This document shows positions 41,568-50,842 of a stretch of 64,000 bases of DNA, one piece after another. Location: NCBI RefSeq assembly GCF_008386695.1, contig NZ_VUOC01000002.1, forward strand, positions 124,001-188,000, written 5' to 3'. Every line of letters begins with the position of its first letter. Position 1 is the stretch's first letter. Origin of the DNA: Chitinophaga agrisoli. GTDB lineage: Bacteria > Bacteroidota > Bacteroidia > Chitinophagales > Chitinophagaceae. A program made the translations under genes and the position numbers. The notes below the pieces were generated by a model. The model saw only the letters and a program-made list of their open reading frames with translations. It was not told where the DNA came from and did no database searches.

Positions 41568-42386
41568 CTATTTACCCAACAGCTGGTTATACAGTTGCAG
41601 GTAGTCTGCCAGGTCCTCGTTATCCTTCTTATAAGGAAGCACGATCTTACCTTTTTCCCCCTTTATTTCATCCACCAGCTTTTTATCTGCTTTTTCTCCG
41701 GCTACCACTACGGCATCCGCATATTTGGCAGCGCCGCGGTTCAGGGCGGCGTTGGTACCCTCTTTATAAGGCTCTATATCCTTATCCTTGATCTGGTTGC
41801 TGATGGTGGCTTTTTTGATGAAGGTAGGGCCCAGTTTTTCCTTAAAGGAATTGGGCTCCAGTGAATATACCACCTTGGAATGTGCAAAAACCGGCTCTTT
41901 CTTATAGGCCGTTTTCAGGTACATAGGCACCAGGGCGGTCATCCAGCCGCTGCAATGGATAATATCCGGCGGCCAGCCAAATTTCTTAACGGTTTCCAGC
42001 GCGCCCTTACAGAAAAATACCGCACGGGCTGCATTATCGTCATAAAACTGCTCGTCCTCGTCCGCAAATACCGCCTTACGCTTGAAATAATCCTCATTAT
42101 CCAGGAAATACACCTGCAAACGGGCGCTCGGCAAAGAAGCCACTTTAATGATCAGCGGATAGTCGTCATTGTCTATCACAATATTGATCCCCGACAGCCT
42201 TACCACCTCATGCAACCGATGCCGCCGCTCATTTATAATGCCAAATCTTGGCATAATCACCCTTACTTCCAGACCCGCCTCATTGGACTTAATTGCCATC
42301 TTATTGACCATGGCCGCATATTCTGTTAAATCCAGGTATGGCGACATTTCATGGGCAATAAAAAGAATTCTTTTCTTTGTGGACAT
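41568..42386 (-). CDS. Glycogen/starch synthase-like protein, N-terminal domain only
   Basis: A 272-residue protein similar to the N-terminal Rossmann domain of GT5 glycogen synthase (RILFIAHEMSPY, VIMPRFG, DIIHCSGWMTAL). Full enzymes are about 480 residues; here the C-terminal catalytic half is absent and the chain ends naturally. The ADP-glucose-binding KxGGL motif near the N-terminus is replaced by LDLTEYAAMV, so glucosyl transfer in the usual way is unlikely. The short form is intact in frame and is not a pseudogene by the look of its codon use. A regulatory or binding role is possible. Confidence 0.8.
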   Translation of the reverse strand: MSTKKRILFIAHEMSPYLDLTEYAAMVNKMAIKSNEAGLEVRVIMPRFGIINERRHRLHEVVRLSGINIVIDNDDYPLIIKVASLPSARLQVYFLDNEDYFKRKAVFADEDEQFYDDNAARAVFFCKGALETVKKFGWPPDIIHCSGWMTALVPMYLKTAYKKEPVFAHSKVVYSLEPNSFKEKLGPTFIKKATISNQIKDKDIEPYKEGTNAALNRGAAKYADAVVVAGEKADKKLVDEIKGEKGKIVLPYKKDNEDLADYLQLYNQLLGK

Positions 42387-42427
42387 TTAATGCTGATTAT
42401 TAATGCAGTAATTTTTAATTTGGCTTG

Positions 42428-42462
42428 CAAAATTACGGATTTTTTAACGAAAAAAGGACAAA
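42428..42462 (-). promoter_or_regulatory. Minus-strand promoter candidate for the GT5-like gene
   Basis: TAATTTTG (minus strand, 42428-42435) matches TAnnTTTG, and TTTG (42459-42462) lies 23 bp upstream as a possible -33 element. The start codon is 42 bp downstream. Confidence 0.5.
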
Positions 42463-42639
42463 TTGGCACTTTTAACATCGTTTTAAGCATTATCTGGTGG
42501 CAGAAAAAGGCGTAAATATTGCTGCCAGACACATGACAACCAACAGGATACTGCATAATTACCGCACAACGCGTTCATACATTCGCTACCCGATAGACCA
42601 ACGCATATTTAGCATATACATATATAATAAAGTAGTAAA

Positions 42640-43509
42640 ATGGATCTGTTCAAGCTAAAAGACGAGCTTCGGCATTATCTCAACACCGCACAGCAAAAAG
42701 GAGCAACGGTTGGTTTTGTACCCACTATGGGCGCCCTGCACCAGGGACACCTGTCCCTTATACAACAGGCCCGCCAGCAATGTAACATTGTGGTTTGCAG
42801 CATATTTGTGAACCCTACCCAGTTTAATGACCCGGCAGACTTTGAAAAGTACCCGGTTACCATAGAAAAGGATATCACCCTGCTCACCGCGGCTCATACC
42901 GATGTACTGTTCCTGCCAGCCGTAGCGGAAATGTACCCGGAAGGCCTCTCCGCCCCCGGCCCCCATTACGATTTTGGCGCGCTGGAAACGGTGCTGGAAG
43001 GCGAATACCGCCCCGGCCATTTCCAGGGCGTAGGCCGGGTAGTGCATAAGTTGCTGGACATAGTACAGCCGCAACAGTTATTTATGGGACAAAAAGACCT
43101 GCAGCAATGCCTGGTTGTGAAACGTTTGTTAAAATTGATCGAATCCCCGGCGGAAATGATCATTTGCCCCACCCTACGGGAAACGGACGGCCTGGCCATG
43201 AGCAGCCGCAATATGCGCTTAAGCCCTGCAGAAAGGCAACAGGCAGTGGCCATCTATAAAACTCTCAGTTATATAAAAGACCAGCTGCAGCAAGGCGCCC
43301 CCCTGCCGGATACCGTAGCTGCTGCCCGGTTGCAGTTGCAATCCGCTAAATTTGAAATGGATTACCTGGATGTGATCGCCGTAGGAGATGACGGCGCTAT
43401 CTCCTTCCCCCAGGCCTCCCCGCCTGCCGGCCAGCCGCTGTATGCTGCAGTAGCTGCCCGTATGGAAGGCAGCCCGGTGAGGCTCATTGATAATCTGCAA
43501 GTTAGTTAA
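42640..43509 (+). CDS. panC: Pantothenate synthetase
   Basis: PanC condenses pantoate and beta-alanine with ATP. The 289-residue protein has the class I nucleotidyl-transferase motifs PTMGALHQGHLSL (HxGH), FVNPTQFN and MGQKDLQQ, followed by a KMSKS-like SSRNMRLS. panD follows 118 bp downstream on the same strand, and panB is at 50 kb. The gap to panD contains a large octamer-periodic hairpin. Confidence 0.96.
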   Translation: MDLFKLKDELRHYLNTAQQKGATVGFVPTMGALHQGHLSLIQQARQQCNIVVCSIFVNPTQFNDPADFEKYPVTIEKDITLLTAAHTDVLFLPAVAEMYPEGLSAPGPHYDFGALETVLEGEYRPGHFQGVGRVVHKLLDIVQPQQLFMGQKDLQQCLVVKRLLKLIESPAEMIICPTLRETDGLAMSSRNMRLSPAERQQAVAIYKTLSYIKDQLQQGAPLPDTVAAARLQLQSAKFEMDYLDVIAVGDDGAISFPQASPPAGQPLYAAVAARMEGSPVRLIDNLQVS

Positions 43510-43585
43510 TGTGCGGATGTGCAGATGCAAATGAAATGCAGCGAAGACCGGCATTGGGTATTTGCATATCTGCACATCCGCACAT
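43509..43585. repeat. Octamer-periodic inverted repeat between panC and panD
   Basis: Arms 43509-43532 and 43560-43585 are inverted copies with one 2-nt bulge. Left units: ATGTGCGG, ATGTGCAG. Right units: ATTTGCAT, ATCTGCAC, ATCCGCAC, ATTTACAC. The 18-mer beginning TTTGCATATC is identical to one at 846. The element starts at the panC stop codon and could block read-through or stabilise the panC mRNA end. Confidence 0.8.
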
Positions 43586-43600
43586 TTACACATTATTCCG

Positions 43601-43608
43601 TAGCTTTG
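43601..43608 (+). promoter_or_regulatory. -7 box candidate (TAGCTTTG) for panD
   Basis: It is an exact TAnnTTTG match 20 bp before the panD ATG, just after the periodic hairpin, which suggests a promoter separate from panC. Confidence 0.45.
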
Positions 43609-43627
43609 CGGACGCTGAACTAAAACT

Positions 43628-43972
43628 ATGCAGATCGAAGTACTTAAAAGCAAGATACACCGCGCCGTAATTACGGAAGCAAACCTGCAATATGTTGGCA
43701 GCATCACGATTGATGAAGACCTGATGGATGCTGCTAACCTTATTGAGTATGAAAAAGTACAGGTAGTGAACGTAAATAACGGAGAACGCCTGGAAACTTA
43801 TATCATCAAAGGTAAACGCGGTTCAGGGGTGATCTGCATGAACGGACCGGCGGCCCGTTTGTGCGCAGCAGGCGACGTGGTGATCATCATGTCCTATGCC
43901 AGCATGGATTTTGAAGCGGCAAAAAAACACACTCCGGTAGCCGTTTTCCCAAAAGAAGGTAACAAATTATAA
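43628..43972 (+). CDS. panD: Aspartate 1-decarboxylase (pyruvoyl)
   Basis: PanD makes beta-alanine from aspartate for pantothenate synthesis. The 114-residue proenzyme is cleaved at G24-S25 in YVGSITID to form the pyruvoyl group. The conserved [12 protein letters not shown] and the GAAARL-like GPAARL motif are present. Size and spacing are standard. The flippase-like membrane gene follows after 25 bp and may be cotranscribed. Confidence 0.96.
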   Translation: MQIEVLKSKIHRAVITEANLQYVGSITIDEDLMDAANLIEYEKVQVVNVNNGERLETYIIKGKRGSGVICMNGPAARLCAAGDVVIIMSYASMDFEAAKKHTPVAVFPKEGNKL

Positions 43973-43997
43973 GGCGGACTTAACTAATATCACCCAT

Positions 43998-45062
43998 ATG
44001 CCCAAAAAGCTCAAAAGTATTCTCCAGATCGTTATTTTCCTGGGCATAGGGTTGTTCCTGATATGGCTCATTACCAAAGACCTTACTGATAAAGAAAAGG
44101 AAGACATTAAAACGGCCCTCCGTAATGCCCATTACTGGCTGGTGATACCGGCCATGATCATAGGCATTGCCAGCCACTGGGCAAGGGCGGTACGCTGGAA
44201 ACTGCTGATAAAGCCCCTGGGTTATAGCCCCAGCACCCTCAATACCTTTTTTGCAGTAATGGTAGGCTACCTAGCCAACCTGGCCGTTCCCCGCCTGGGC
44301 GAAGTAAGCCGCTGCGGTATACTGGCCCGTTACGAAAAGATCCCCGCAGATAAACTGGTGGGCACCATGATCGCAGAAAGGGCGGTAGACCTTATCTGCC
44401 TGATATTGCTGATGGTAGTGACGGTGCTGGTGCAGATAGATGTAGTAGGCGGTTTCTTTAATACCCATATATGGGAGCCCCTGCAACAGAAATTTGCCAA
44501 TGCCGGTACCGGCCAGCTGGGTATCCTGGCTGTGGTGCTGATCATTGTGCTGCTGATAGGATATTTCCTCTTTAAACGTTTTGCCCGTTCCAAAGCTGCT
44601 ATTGCCATGCGCACCCTGGCCAGGGGGGTACTGGAAGGTATCCTCTCCATTGGTAAAATGGAGCGTAAGGGCTGGTTCATTTTCTATAGCCTGCTTATAT
44701 GGGCCCTGTACTTCTCCATGTTGTACTGCGGTTTTTACACGCTGGATGAGACCACTCATCTGGGCTTTAAAGCGGCACTGGCCATCCTGGGCTTTGGCAG
44801 CATAGGCATGATCGTTACCCAGGGCGGTATAGGCGCTTATCATGCGCTGGTACAGAAAACACTGCTGTTATATAACATTGCGCCTACCACCGGTCTGGCC
44901 TTCAGCTGGATCTTATGGCTGGCCCAAACCCTGCTGGTAATGGTGCTGGGCGTACTATCCCTGATCTTACTACCGGTATTGAACAACCGCGAAACTAAAA
45001 AAGCGCCTGCTACCGGTCCGGATCCTGACCTCCTTAAAAAAATAAATCAGCCCAATAGCTAA
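43998..45062 (+). CDS. Lysylphosphatidylglycerol synthase-like transmembrane protein (UPF0104)
   Basis: A 354-residue membrane protein with about eight helices, of the AglD/YbhN/MprF flippase-domain family. Seen are the first helix (10-26), SHWARAVRWKLLIKPLGY, and the typical NLAVPRLGEVSRCG segment near residue 95. It lacks the cytosolic aminoacyl-transferase domain of MprF, so lipid or polyprenyl-linked substrate translocation is more likely than lysyl transfer. It sits after panD, a neighbourhood common in Bacteroidota. Confidence 0.88.
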   Translation: MPKKLKSILQIVIFLGIGLFLIWLITKDLTDKEKEDIKTALRNAHYWLVIPAMIIGIASHWARAVRWKLLIKPLGYSPSTLNTFFAVMVGYLANLAVPRLGEVSRCGILARYEKIPADKLVGTMIAERAVDLICLILLMVVTVLVQIDVVGGFFNTHIWEPLQQKFANAGTGQLGILAVVLIIVLLIGYFLFKRFARSKAAIAMRTLARGVLEGILSIGKMERKGWFIFYSLLIWALYFSMLYCGFYTLDETTHLGFKAALAILGFGSIGMIVTQGGIGAYHALVQKTLLLYNIAPTTGLAFSWILWLAQTLLVMVLGVLSLILLPVLNNRETKKAPATGPDPDLLKKINQPNS

Positions 45063-45159
45063 CACGGATAAACGTAATTATCCGCTTTCCCCTATTTTAG
45101 TAATCCCATTAACCCGGCCCCTACCCCTCAATCTTACCATTCACCCTATACCTGCCTGT

Positions 45160-46566
45160 ATGCAACAACGCTATGTGGCCTGGCTCGTAATTATTACACT
45201 GGCAAGCCGGTTAGCCTTTAAGCTATTCTTCCATCTGGAGTTTGATATGAGCCATCTGTGGATAGGCTGGCAGATCATCGACCCGCAGTTATTACAACAT
45301 CATCTGCTGCAAAGCATCTGGTACCTGCATAGCCAGCCGCCGTTATACAATCTTTTCCTGGGTATTGTCCTTAAGCTGTTTCCGCTGCATTATGCCGCCG
45401 TGCTGGAGCTAAGCTATCTGTTACTGGGTTTGCTGCAATCCCTGCTGCTATATCGTTCCATGGTCTTACTAACGCAAAAGGCTGTACTCTCTTTTACGAT
45501 AGCTGGCGTGTTTGCCGTTTCGCCCTGTCTGGTGCTGTATGAAAACTGGCTGTTTTACACCTTCCCCGGTATGTGTATGCTCAGCATATCTGTATACCTG
45601 TTACTGCGGTTCCTGCAAACCCGGCGCGCTATCTGGTGCTTTGCCTTTTTTATACTGCTGGGGGCCCTGGCACTTACCATCAGTATGTTTCACCTGTGCT
45701 GGCTACTGTTTATCGCGGCTGGTTTACCGGTCCTTTGCCGGCGCCAGGCTGGTACCATACTGCTGGCGGCTGCCGGCCCGCTGCTGCTGGTAAGCGCCTG
45801 GTATTACAAAAATCTGCTCGTATTTGGCTTTTGGGGCGCCAGCAGCTGGTTTGGTATGAACATCTCCAGGATCATGCTGCCACCCGGACCGGCGCAACAA
45901 TATAAGAGCCTGCACCTGGATAGTATGACCCGGCAACTGGTGGCCCAGGGCCCCTTTAAACCCCTTTGCCGCTACAAGCCCTTTATACCACTCTATCATG
46001 GGCCGTTGGAGCAGGTGCCCGTACTGCAACAGGAATGTAAGTCCAATGGCGACGATAATTTTAATAATATCAATTACCTGCTGATCTCTCAACGGTTCCA
46101 ACAGGGCGCGGTCCACTCCCTTAAATACCGCGCCAACCGCTATCTGCATCGTGTGCTGATCGCCAATACCCTCTATTTTTCCCCGGCGTCCGACTATTTC
46201 CACCTGGAAAAGAACCGCAAACGTATTGCACGTTATAACGCGTTGTTTAACCTGGGCGATATCAGGATCTGGCATGGTTATATCGGCATCATGAACATCC
46301 TGCTGGGGGGTATTACCATGCTGGTATTATTTGCTTCCCTGCTGTACTGCTGCAGGCAAAAGAAGAACGGGGCGAACACATGCACCATCGTTATTGCCTT
46401 TACCTGTTTTAATATCCTGTTTGTGCTGGTTACCGGCAACCTGCTGGAAATAGGCGAGAATATGCGTTTCCGTTTTATGACGCTTCCGCTGTTCCTGCTG
46501 TTGTCTGCCATGCTCTATGTCCGGGTACGGCAGAAATACCTGCGTAAGTTCACGCGGAATGTGTAA
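45160..46566 (+). CDS. Polytopic membrane protein, GT-C glycosyltransferase-like
   Basis: A 468-residue protein with about eleven membrane helices. The segment after the first helix contains HLEFDMSHLW and later LHSQPPLYNLFLGIV, the pattern found in ArnT/PMT-type GT-C transferases, where an acidic residue in the first loop is catalytic and SQPP(L/F)Y recurs. A soluble loop follows (about 240-350). It may move a sugar from a polyprenyl phosphate to a cell-envelope acceptor; the substrate is unknown. The family is assigned on motif alone. Confidence 0.6.
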   Translation: MQQRYVAWLVIITLASRLAFKLFFHLEFDMSHLWIGWQIIDPQLLQHHLLQSIWYLHSQPPLYNLFLGIVLKLFPLHYAAVLELSYLLLGLLQSLLLYRSMVLLTQKAVLSFTIAGVFAVSPCLVLYENWLFYTFPGMCMLSISVYLLLRFLQTRRAIWCFAFFILLGALALTISMFHLCWLLFIAAGLPVLCRRQAGTILLAAAGPLLLVSAWYYKNLLVFGFWGASSWFGMNISRIMLPPGPAQQYKSLHLDSMTRQLVAQGPFKPLCRYKPFIPLYHGPLEQVPVLQQECKSNGDDNFNNINYLLISQRFQQGAVHSLKYRANRYLHRVLIANTLYFSPASDYFHLEKNRKRIARYNALFNLGDIRIWHGYIGIMNILLGGITMLVLFASLLYCCRQKKNGANTCTIVIAFTCFNILFVLVTGNLLEIGENMRFRFMTLPLFLLLSAMLYVRVRQKYLRKFTRNV

Positions 46567-46629
46567 CTTTAAATTAACATGCGTTTTTCTCTCAAAAAAC
46601 GTATTGTTGTATCTGATGTGAACCTCTGA

Positions 46630-48804
46630 ATGCAAAAACAATATATGCGTTTGACGAAAAGTGAGCCAGATGATATGATGCCGGTTACGGACATAACAGC
46701 TGAAATGAAAGACCACAAAAAGAAGGAAGGCCTTTCCAAAAAGAAGATGATAGCCCGGGACGTAAGCTGGTTATCATTCAATGCAAGGGTATTACAGGAA
46801 GCCGCAGACCCCACCGTACCGCTGCGTGAGCGGATCCGCTTCCTGGGCATTTTCTCCAATAACCTCGACGAATTTTTCCGGGTACGGGTAGCTACCCTTA
46901 AACGTATGTTATCTTTTGGCAAATCCGCCAAGGTACACTTGGAAGATCATCCGGACCAGATCCTGGATGAGATACAACAGATAAGCCTGCAACAACAACG
47001 GGAGTTTGACCGCATCTGGAAAGGCATAGAAGAAGAGCTGCGCGCAGAAAAGATCTTCATTCGTACAGAAAAACAGCTGAATAAGGAACAGCAGAAGTTT
47101 GTGCTGAGCTATTTTGATGATGAGGTACGTACCAATATCATCCCCCTGATGATAGAAAGTATCCAGCACTTCCCCTTCCTGCGTGATAAATCCATCTACC
47201 TGGCCGTAGTATTGGCCCGCCAGGATAATTCCGTACGCCAGAAGTTTGCGCTGATAGAGATCCCTACCGCCATATTGCCCCGTTTTATCCTGCTGCCTTC
47301 CAAAGAGGGCGAGCATGATCTCATTCTCCTGGAGGATGTGGTGCGTTCTGCCCTCCCGAATATCTTCTCCTATTTTGGCTACGATAAATTTGAGGCCCAT
47401 ATCATTAAAGTAACCCGCGATGCTGAACTGGATATAGATAACGACGTATCTACCAGCCTTATCCATCAGCTGGAAAAAGGCATAAAAGACCGCCGTAAGG
47501 GCAAGCCCGTTCGTTTTGTGTACGATAAAGATATGGACCCGCTACTGCTGGAATATCTCATGCGCCGTATGGGCCTGTCTAAAAAAGACAACCTGATACC
47601 CGGCGCCCGGATCCATAACTTCAAGGACTTTATGGATTTCCCGGATGCGGTATTCAGCGCTAAAACACCGCCGCACCGTAAAACCTTTATACATCCGCTG
47701 TTTGTGAATGCGCCCAGCGTAATGCATGTCATACAGCAACAGGATGTAATGCTGCATTTCCCTTATCATTCTTTTGACACCATCATAGACCTGCTGCGCG
47801 AAGCCGCCATCGACCCAAACGTTACCAGCATCAAGATCACGGCCTACCGCCTGGCGCGGAACTCTAAGATCATGAATGCCCTGGTGAACGCCGTGCGTAA
47901 CGGTAAACAGGTGACCGTAGCCCTGGAGCTACGCGCCCGCTTTAACGAAGCCGATAACCTGGAGTGGAAAACCCGCCTGGAAGACGAAGGCGTAAAGGTG
48001 CTGATAGGTATTCCCGGCATGAAAGTGCACGGCAAGCTCTGTGTGATCAAAAAAAGGATAGGCACCAAAACCGTGCAATGCGGTTTTATCAGCACCGGCA
48101 ACCTGAACGAGAAAACCGCCCGCGTATATGGCGATCATTGCCTGCTTACGGCCAACCGTAATATAGTGGCGGACATTAACCGCATCTTCAGCTACCTGGA
48201 ACATCCCCGGCACGATATAAAGCTACTGGAAGCCTGTACCACCCTGCCGGTAAGTCCCTACAGCATGCGTCCCTTCTTTATGCGGATGATCGATAAGGAG
48301 ATCAAAAACGCCCGGCATAAAAAACCGGCCGGTATGATCATCAAAATGAACTCCCTTTCAGATCCGGAGATGATCGCCAAACTGTACGAGGCCGCCAGGG
48401 AAGGCGTGGACATTAAGATGGTGATCCGTGGCATCTGCTGCGCCTATACGGAAAACAAGAAATGGAAAAAGGATATCACCGCCGTAAGTATTATAGACGA
48501 GTACCTGGAACATGCCAGGGTATTTATCTTCCATAACGGCGGACAGGAAAGGATGTTCATCGCCTCCTGTGACTGGATGCTCCGTAACCTGGACCACCGC
48601 GTAGAAGCCGCTGCTCCCATTATAGATCCTATCATTAAACAGGAGCTAAAAGATATCATGAACATCCAGCTCAGCGGCAATGTAAAGACCCGTATACTCG
48701 ATAACGAGCAGAAGAATGAATACAAACGGGACAGCTCCGGTAAAAAGATACGTTCCCAGATAGAGATACACCGGTATCTGCACGAAAGGCAGTACCCGAT
48801 TTAA
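46630..48804 (+). CDS. ppk1: Polyphosphate kinase 1
   Basis: PPK1 reversibly makes polyphosphate from ATP. The 724-residue protein contains the N-terminal domain (RDVSWLSFNARVLQEA), the head domain (NNLDEFFRVRV) and two PLD-like catalytic domains. The autophosphorylated histidine is H467 (KVHGKLCVI) and the second catalytic histidine is H635 (FIFHNGG). The first 45 residues are a charged extension before the usual start of the family. The exopolyphosphatase gene follows, separated by an octamer-periodic hairpin. Confidence 0.96.
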   Translation: MQKQYMRLTKSEPDDMMPVTDITAEMKDHKKKEGLSKKKMIARDVSWLSFNARVLQEAADPTVPLRERIRFLGIFSNNLDEFFRVRVATLKRMLSFGKSAKVHLEDHPDQILDEIQQISLQQQREFDRIWKGIEEELRAEKIFIRTEKQLNKEQQKFVLSYFDDEVRTNIIPLMIESIQHFPFLRDKSIYLAVVLARQDNSVRQKFALIEIPTAILPRFILLPSKEGEHDLILLEDVVRSALPNIFSYFGYDKFEAHIIKVTRDAELDIDNDVSTSLIHQLEKGIKDRRKGKPVRFVYDKDMDPLLLEYLMRRMGLSKKDNLIPGARIHNFKDFMDFPDAVFSAKTPPHRKTFIHPLFVNAPSVMHVIQQQDVMLHFPYHSFDTIIDLLREAAIDPNVTSIKITAYRLARNSKIMNALVNAVRNGKQVTVALELRARFNEADNLEWKTRLEDEGVKVLIGIPGMKVHGKLCVIKKRIGTKTVQCGFISTGNLNEKTARVYGDHCLLTANRNIVADINRIFSYLEHPRHDIKLLEACTTLPVSPYSMRPFFMRMIDKEIKNARHKKPAGMIIKMNSLSDPEMIAKLYEAAREGVDIKMVIRGICCAYTENKKWKKDITAVSIIDEYLEHARVFIFHNGGQERMFIASCDWMLRNLDHRVEAAAPIIDPIIKQELKDIMNIQLSGNVKTRILDNEQKNEYKRDSSGKKIRSQIEIHRYLHERQYPI

Positions 48805-48806
48805 CC

Positions 48807-48898
48807 AATGTGCTCATTTGCCAATGTGCTGATGTGCTAATGGACCCGTATTATTTTTCCATTAGCACATCAGCATATTAGCACATCAGCACATTATT
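48807..48898. repeat. Octamer-periodic inverted repeat between ppk1 and ppx
   Basis: A 17-bp perfect inverted pair (48828-48844 and 48858-48874) sits in a run of 8-bp units: AATGTGCT, CATTTGCC, AATGTGCT, GATGTGCT on the left and ATTAGCAC, ATCAGCAT, ATTAGCAC, ATCAGCAC on the right. It begins within 3 bp of the ppk1 stop. Confidence 0.8.
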
Positions 48899-48918
48899 TT
48901 GCTTATTTTGCGTTATCA

Positions 48919-49809
48919 ATGAAACTGGCCGCTATCGATATTGGGTCCAACGCCGCACGATTGCTCATCTCAGAAGCATCGCCTAAAACCAATGGGGAAA
49001 TGGACTTCACCAAGGTGAACCTGGTCCGTGTACCCCTGCGTTTAGGCTTTGACGTATTCAGCACCGGCACTATTTCTGACCGGAAGGCGGAAGAGCTGAT
49101 GAACACCGTAAAGGCCTATAAACTGTTACTGGAAGTGTACGAGGTAAAATACCTCAAAGCAGCTGCTACCTCTGCCATGCGCGATGCTACCAATGGCAGG
49201 GAAATACTCAAACAGGTAAGACAGGAAACCGGTATCGATATCCGCATCATCACCGGTGAAGAGGAAGCCTCCTTTATCTTCGAGAACCATATAGCAGAGC
49301 ACCTGGCCGCCACCCACTCTTACCTGTATATAGATGTAGGCGGGGGCAGCACGGAGCTCACCTTCTTCAGCCGCAACCGGCTTGTCTTCAAAACCTCCAT
49401 CAATATAGGCACCATCCGCCTGCTGCAGCATCAGGTTACCGATGCCCAGTGGCAGCAGATGAAAGATATCATCAAACAGCAGCTCCGCGGCTACGGCCCC
49501 ATTACGGCCATCGGCTCCGGCGGTAATATCAATAAGATCTTCTCCCTCTCCAAACGTAAGGAAGGCAAACCGCTTTCCCTGGATACGCTGAAAGACTTTT
49601 ATAAAGAGTTTGCCAACTTTACCGTAGAAGAGCGGATCCACCTGTATAACCTGCGGGAAGACCGCGCGGATGTGATCGTGCCCGCCCTCCAGATCTATGT
49701 AAATGTGATGCGCTGGGCAGATGCCCAGGAGATCTATGTGCCAAAAATAGGCCTTGCCGATGGTCTTATACAATCCCTCTACGCGGAGATCAGCCACAGC
49801 CACGCTTAA
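48919..49809 (+). CDS. ppx: Ppx/GppA exopolyphosphatase
   Basis: A 296-residue phosphatase of the Ppx/GppA family (actin-like ASKHA fold). The phosphate-1 motif AAIDIGSNAARLLI is at the N-terminus, the phosphate-2 motif YIDVGGGSTELTFF near residue 135, and AIGSGGNINKI near 197. It lacks the C-terminal HD domain of long GppA forms, as expected for this short class. It would degrade polyphosphate or pppGpp. The location beside ppk1 favours polyphosphate. Confidence 0.93.
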   Translation: MKLAAIDIGSNAARLLISEASPKTNGEMDFTKVNLVRVPLRLGFDVFSTGTISDRKAEELMNTVKAYKLLLEVYEVKYLKAAATSAMRDATNGREILKQVRQETGIDIRIITGEEEASFIFENHIAEHLAATHSYLYIDVGGGSTELTFFSRNRLVFKTSINIGTIRLLQHQVTDAQWQQMKDIIKQQLRGYGPITAIGSGGNINKIFSLSKRKEGKPLSLDTLKDFYKEFANFTVEERIHLYNLREDRADVIVPALQIYVNVMRWADAQEIYVPKIGLADGLIQSLYAEISHSHA

Positions 49810-49861
49810 AAAAAATTGCCGTATTCATCAATATATTCCCCAAATTTGTGATCCAGTATTA

Positions 49862-49956
49862 AAGCTATTAGCCTTTAGCAGTTAGCTTTTAGCTTGTTAC
49901 CAATGGCTAAAAGTTCCAATGCTAACCGCTGACAGCTAAACGCTAAAAGCTAATTA
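49862..49956. repeat. Heptamer-periodic inverted repeat between ppx and panB
   Basis: Four tandem 7-bp units of TTAGCNN type (TTAGCCT, TTAGCAG, TTAGCTT, TTAGCTT) run at 49868-49895. Inverted units of GCTAANN type run at 49921-49955 (GCTAACC, GCTGACA, GCTAAAC, GCTAAAA, GCTAATT). The two arms can pair imperfectly over about 30 bp. Confidence 0.8.
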
Positions 49957-49960
49957 TCAG

Positions 49961-50776
49961 ATGTCTGTACACAAGGAAGTTAAACGCATTACTACCCATG
50001 TACTGCAAAAAATGAAAATCGATGGGGAAAAGATCTCAATGCTTACCGCCTATGACTACTCTATGGCAGGCATCTTTGATGATGCAGGCATTGACGTGAT
50101 ACTGGTGGGCGACTCCGCCTCCAATGTAATGGCCGGCCACGAAACCACCCTGCCCATTACGCTGGACCAGATGATCTACCACGCCTCCTCTGTGGTAAGG
50201 GCCATTAAACGCAGCTTTGTAGTGGTAGACCTGCCTTTTGGCTCCTACCAGGGCAACTCTAAGGAAGCGCTCAGCTCCGCCATCCGTATCATGAAGGAAA
50301 CCGGCGCGCATGGCATTAAGATCGAAGGCGGCGAAGAGATCATAGAATCCGTAAAACGTATTATCTCCTCCGGCGTACCCGTGATGGGCCACCTGGGATT
50401 AACACCGCAATCCATTTATAAATTTGGCACCTATGCCGTACGCGCTACGGAAGAAGCAGAAGCCCAGAAGCTGTTGAAAGACGCCGTACTGCTGCAGGAA
50501 GCCGGCTGTTTTGCCATTGTGCTGGAAAAGATACCGGCCCAGCTGGCCAAACAGGTAGCAGAGACCGTACAGATACCCGTGATAGGTATTGGCGCCGGCA
50601 TGTATGTAGATGGCCAGGTACTGGTAATGCATGATATGCTGGGTATTAACAAGGAGTTTAAGCCTCGTTTCCTGCGCCGCTACCTGAACCTGTACGAGCA
50701 GATCCTGGACGCTACCCGTCAGTATATTACCGATGTGAAGGCCAGGGACTTCCCCAATGAACACGAACAATATTAG
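49961..50776 (+). CDS. panB: Ketopantoate hydroxymethyltransferase
   Basis: PanB transfers a hydroxymethyl group from 5,10-methylene-THF to 2-oxoisovalerate, the first step of pantothenate synthesis. The 271-residue protein has [14 protein letters not shown], the metal-binding [12 protein letters not shown], and HLGLTPQS and [11 protein letters not shown]. All match the family and the length is normal. panC and panD lie 7 kb away on the same strand, so the pathway is split over two loci. Confidence 0.96.
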   Translation: MSVHKEVKRITTHVLQKMKIDGEKISMLTAYDYSMAGIFDDAGIDVILVGDSASNVMAGHETTLPITLDQMIYHASSVVRAIKRSFVVVDLPFGSYQGNSKEALSSAIRIMKETGAHGIKIEGGEEIIESVKRIISSGVPVMGHLGLTPQSIYKFGTYAVRATEEAEAQKLLKDAVLLQEAGCFAIVLEKIPAQLAKQVAETVQIPVIGIGAGMYVDGQVLVMHDMLGINKEFKPRFLRRYLNLYEQILDATRQYITDVKARDFPNEHEQY

Positions 50777-50787
50777 GATAAAACAGG

Positions 50788-50819
50788 AGGACGATGGTCA
50801 ATAGGCCATCGTCCTTTAT
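50788..50819 (+). terminator. Intrinsic terminator after panB
   Basis: A 10-bp stem (50788-50797 with 50806-50815) is followed by a T-rich stretch, 11 bp past the panB stop. Confidence 0.8.
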
Positions 50820-50842
50820 CTTTATAAAAAACACCAATAACA

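Noticed and set aside
49862-49956. Repeat array considered as CRISPR
   Set aside because: Units are only 7 bp, contiguous and without spacers, and no cas gene is present.
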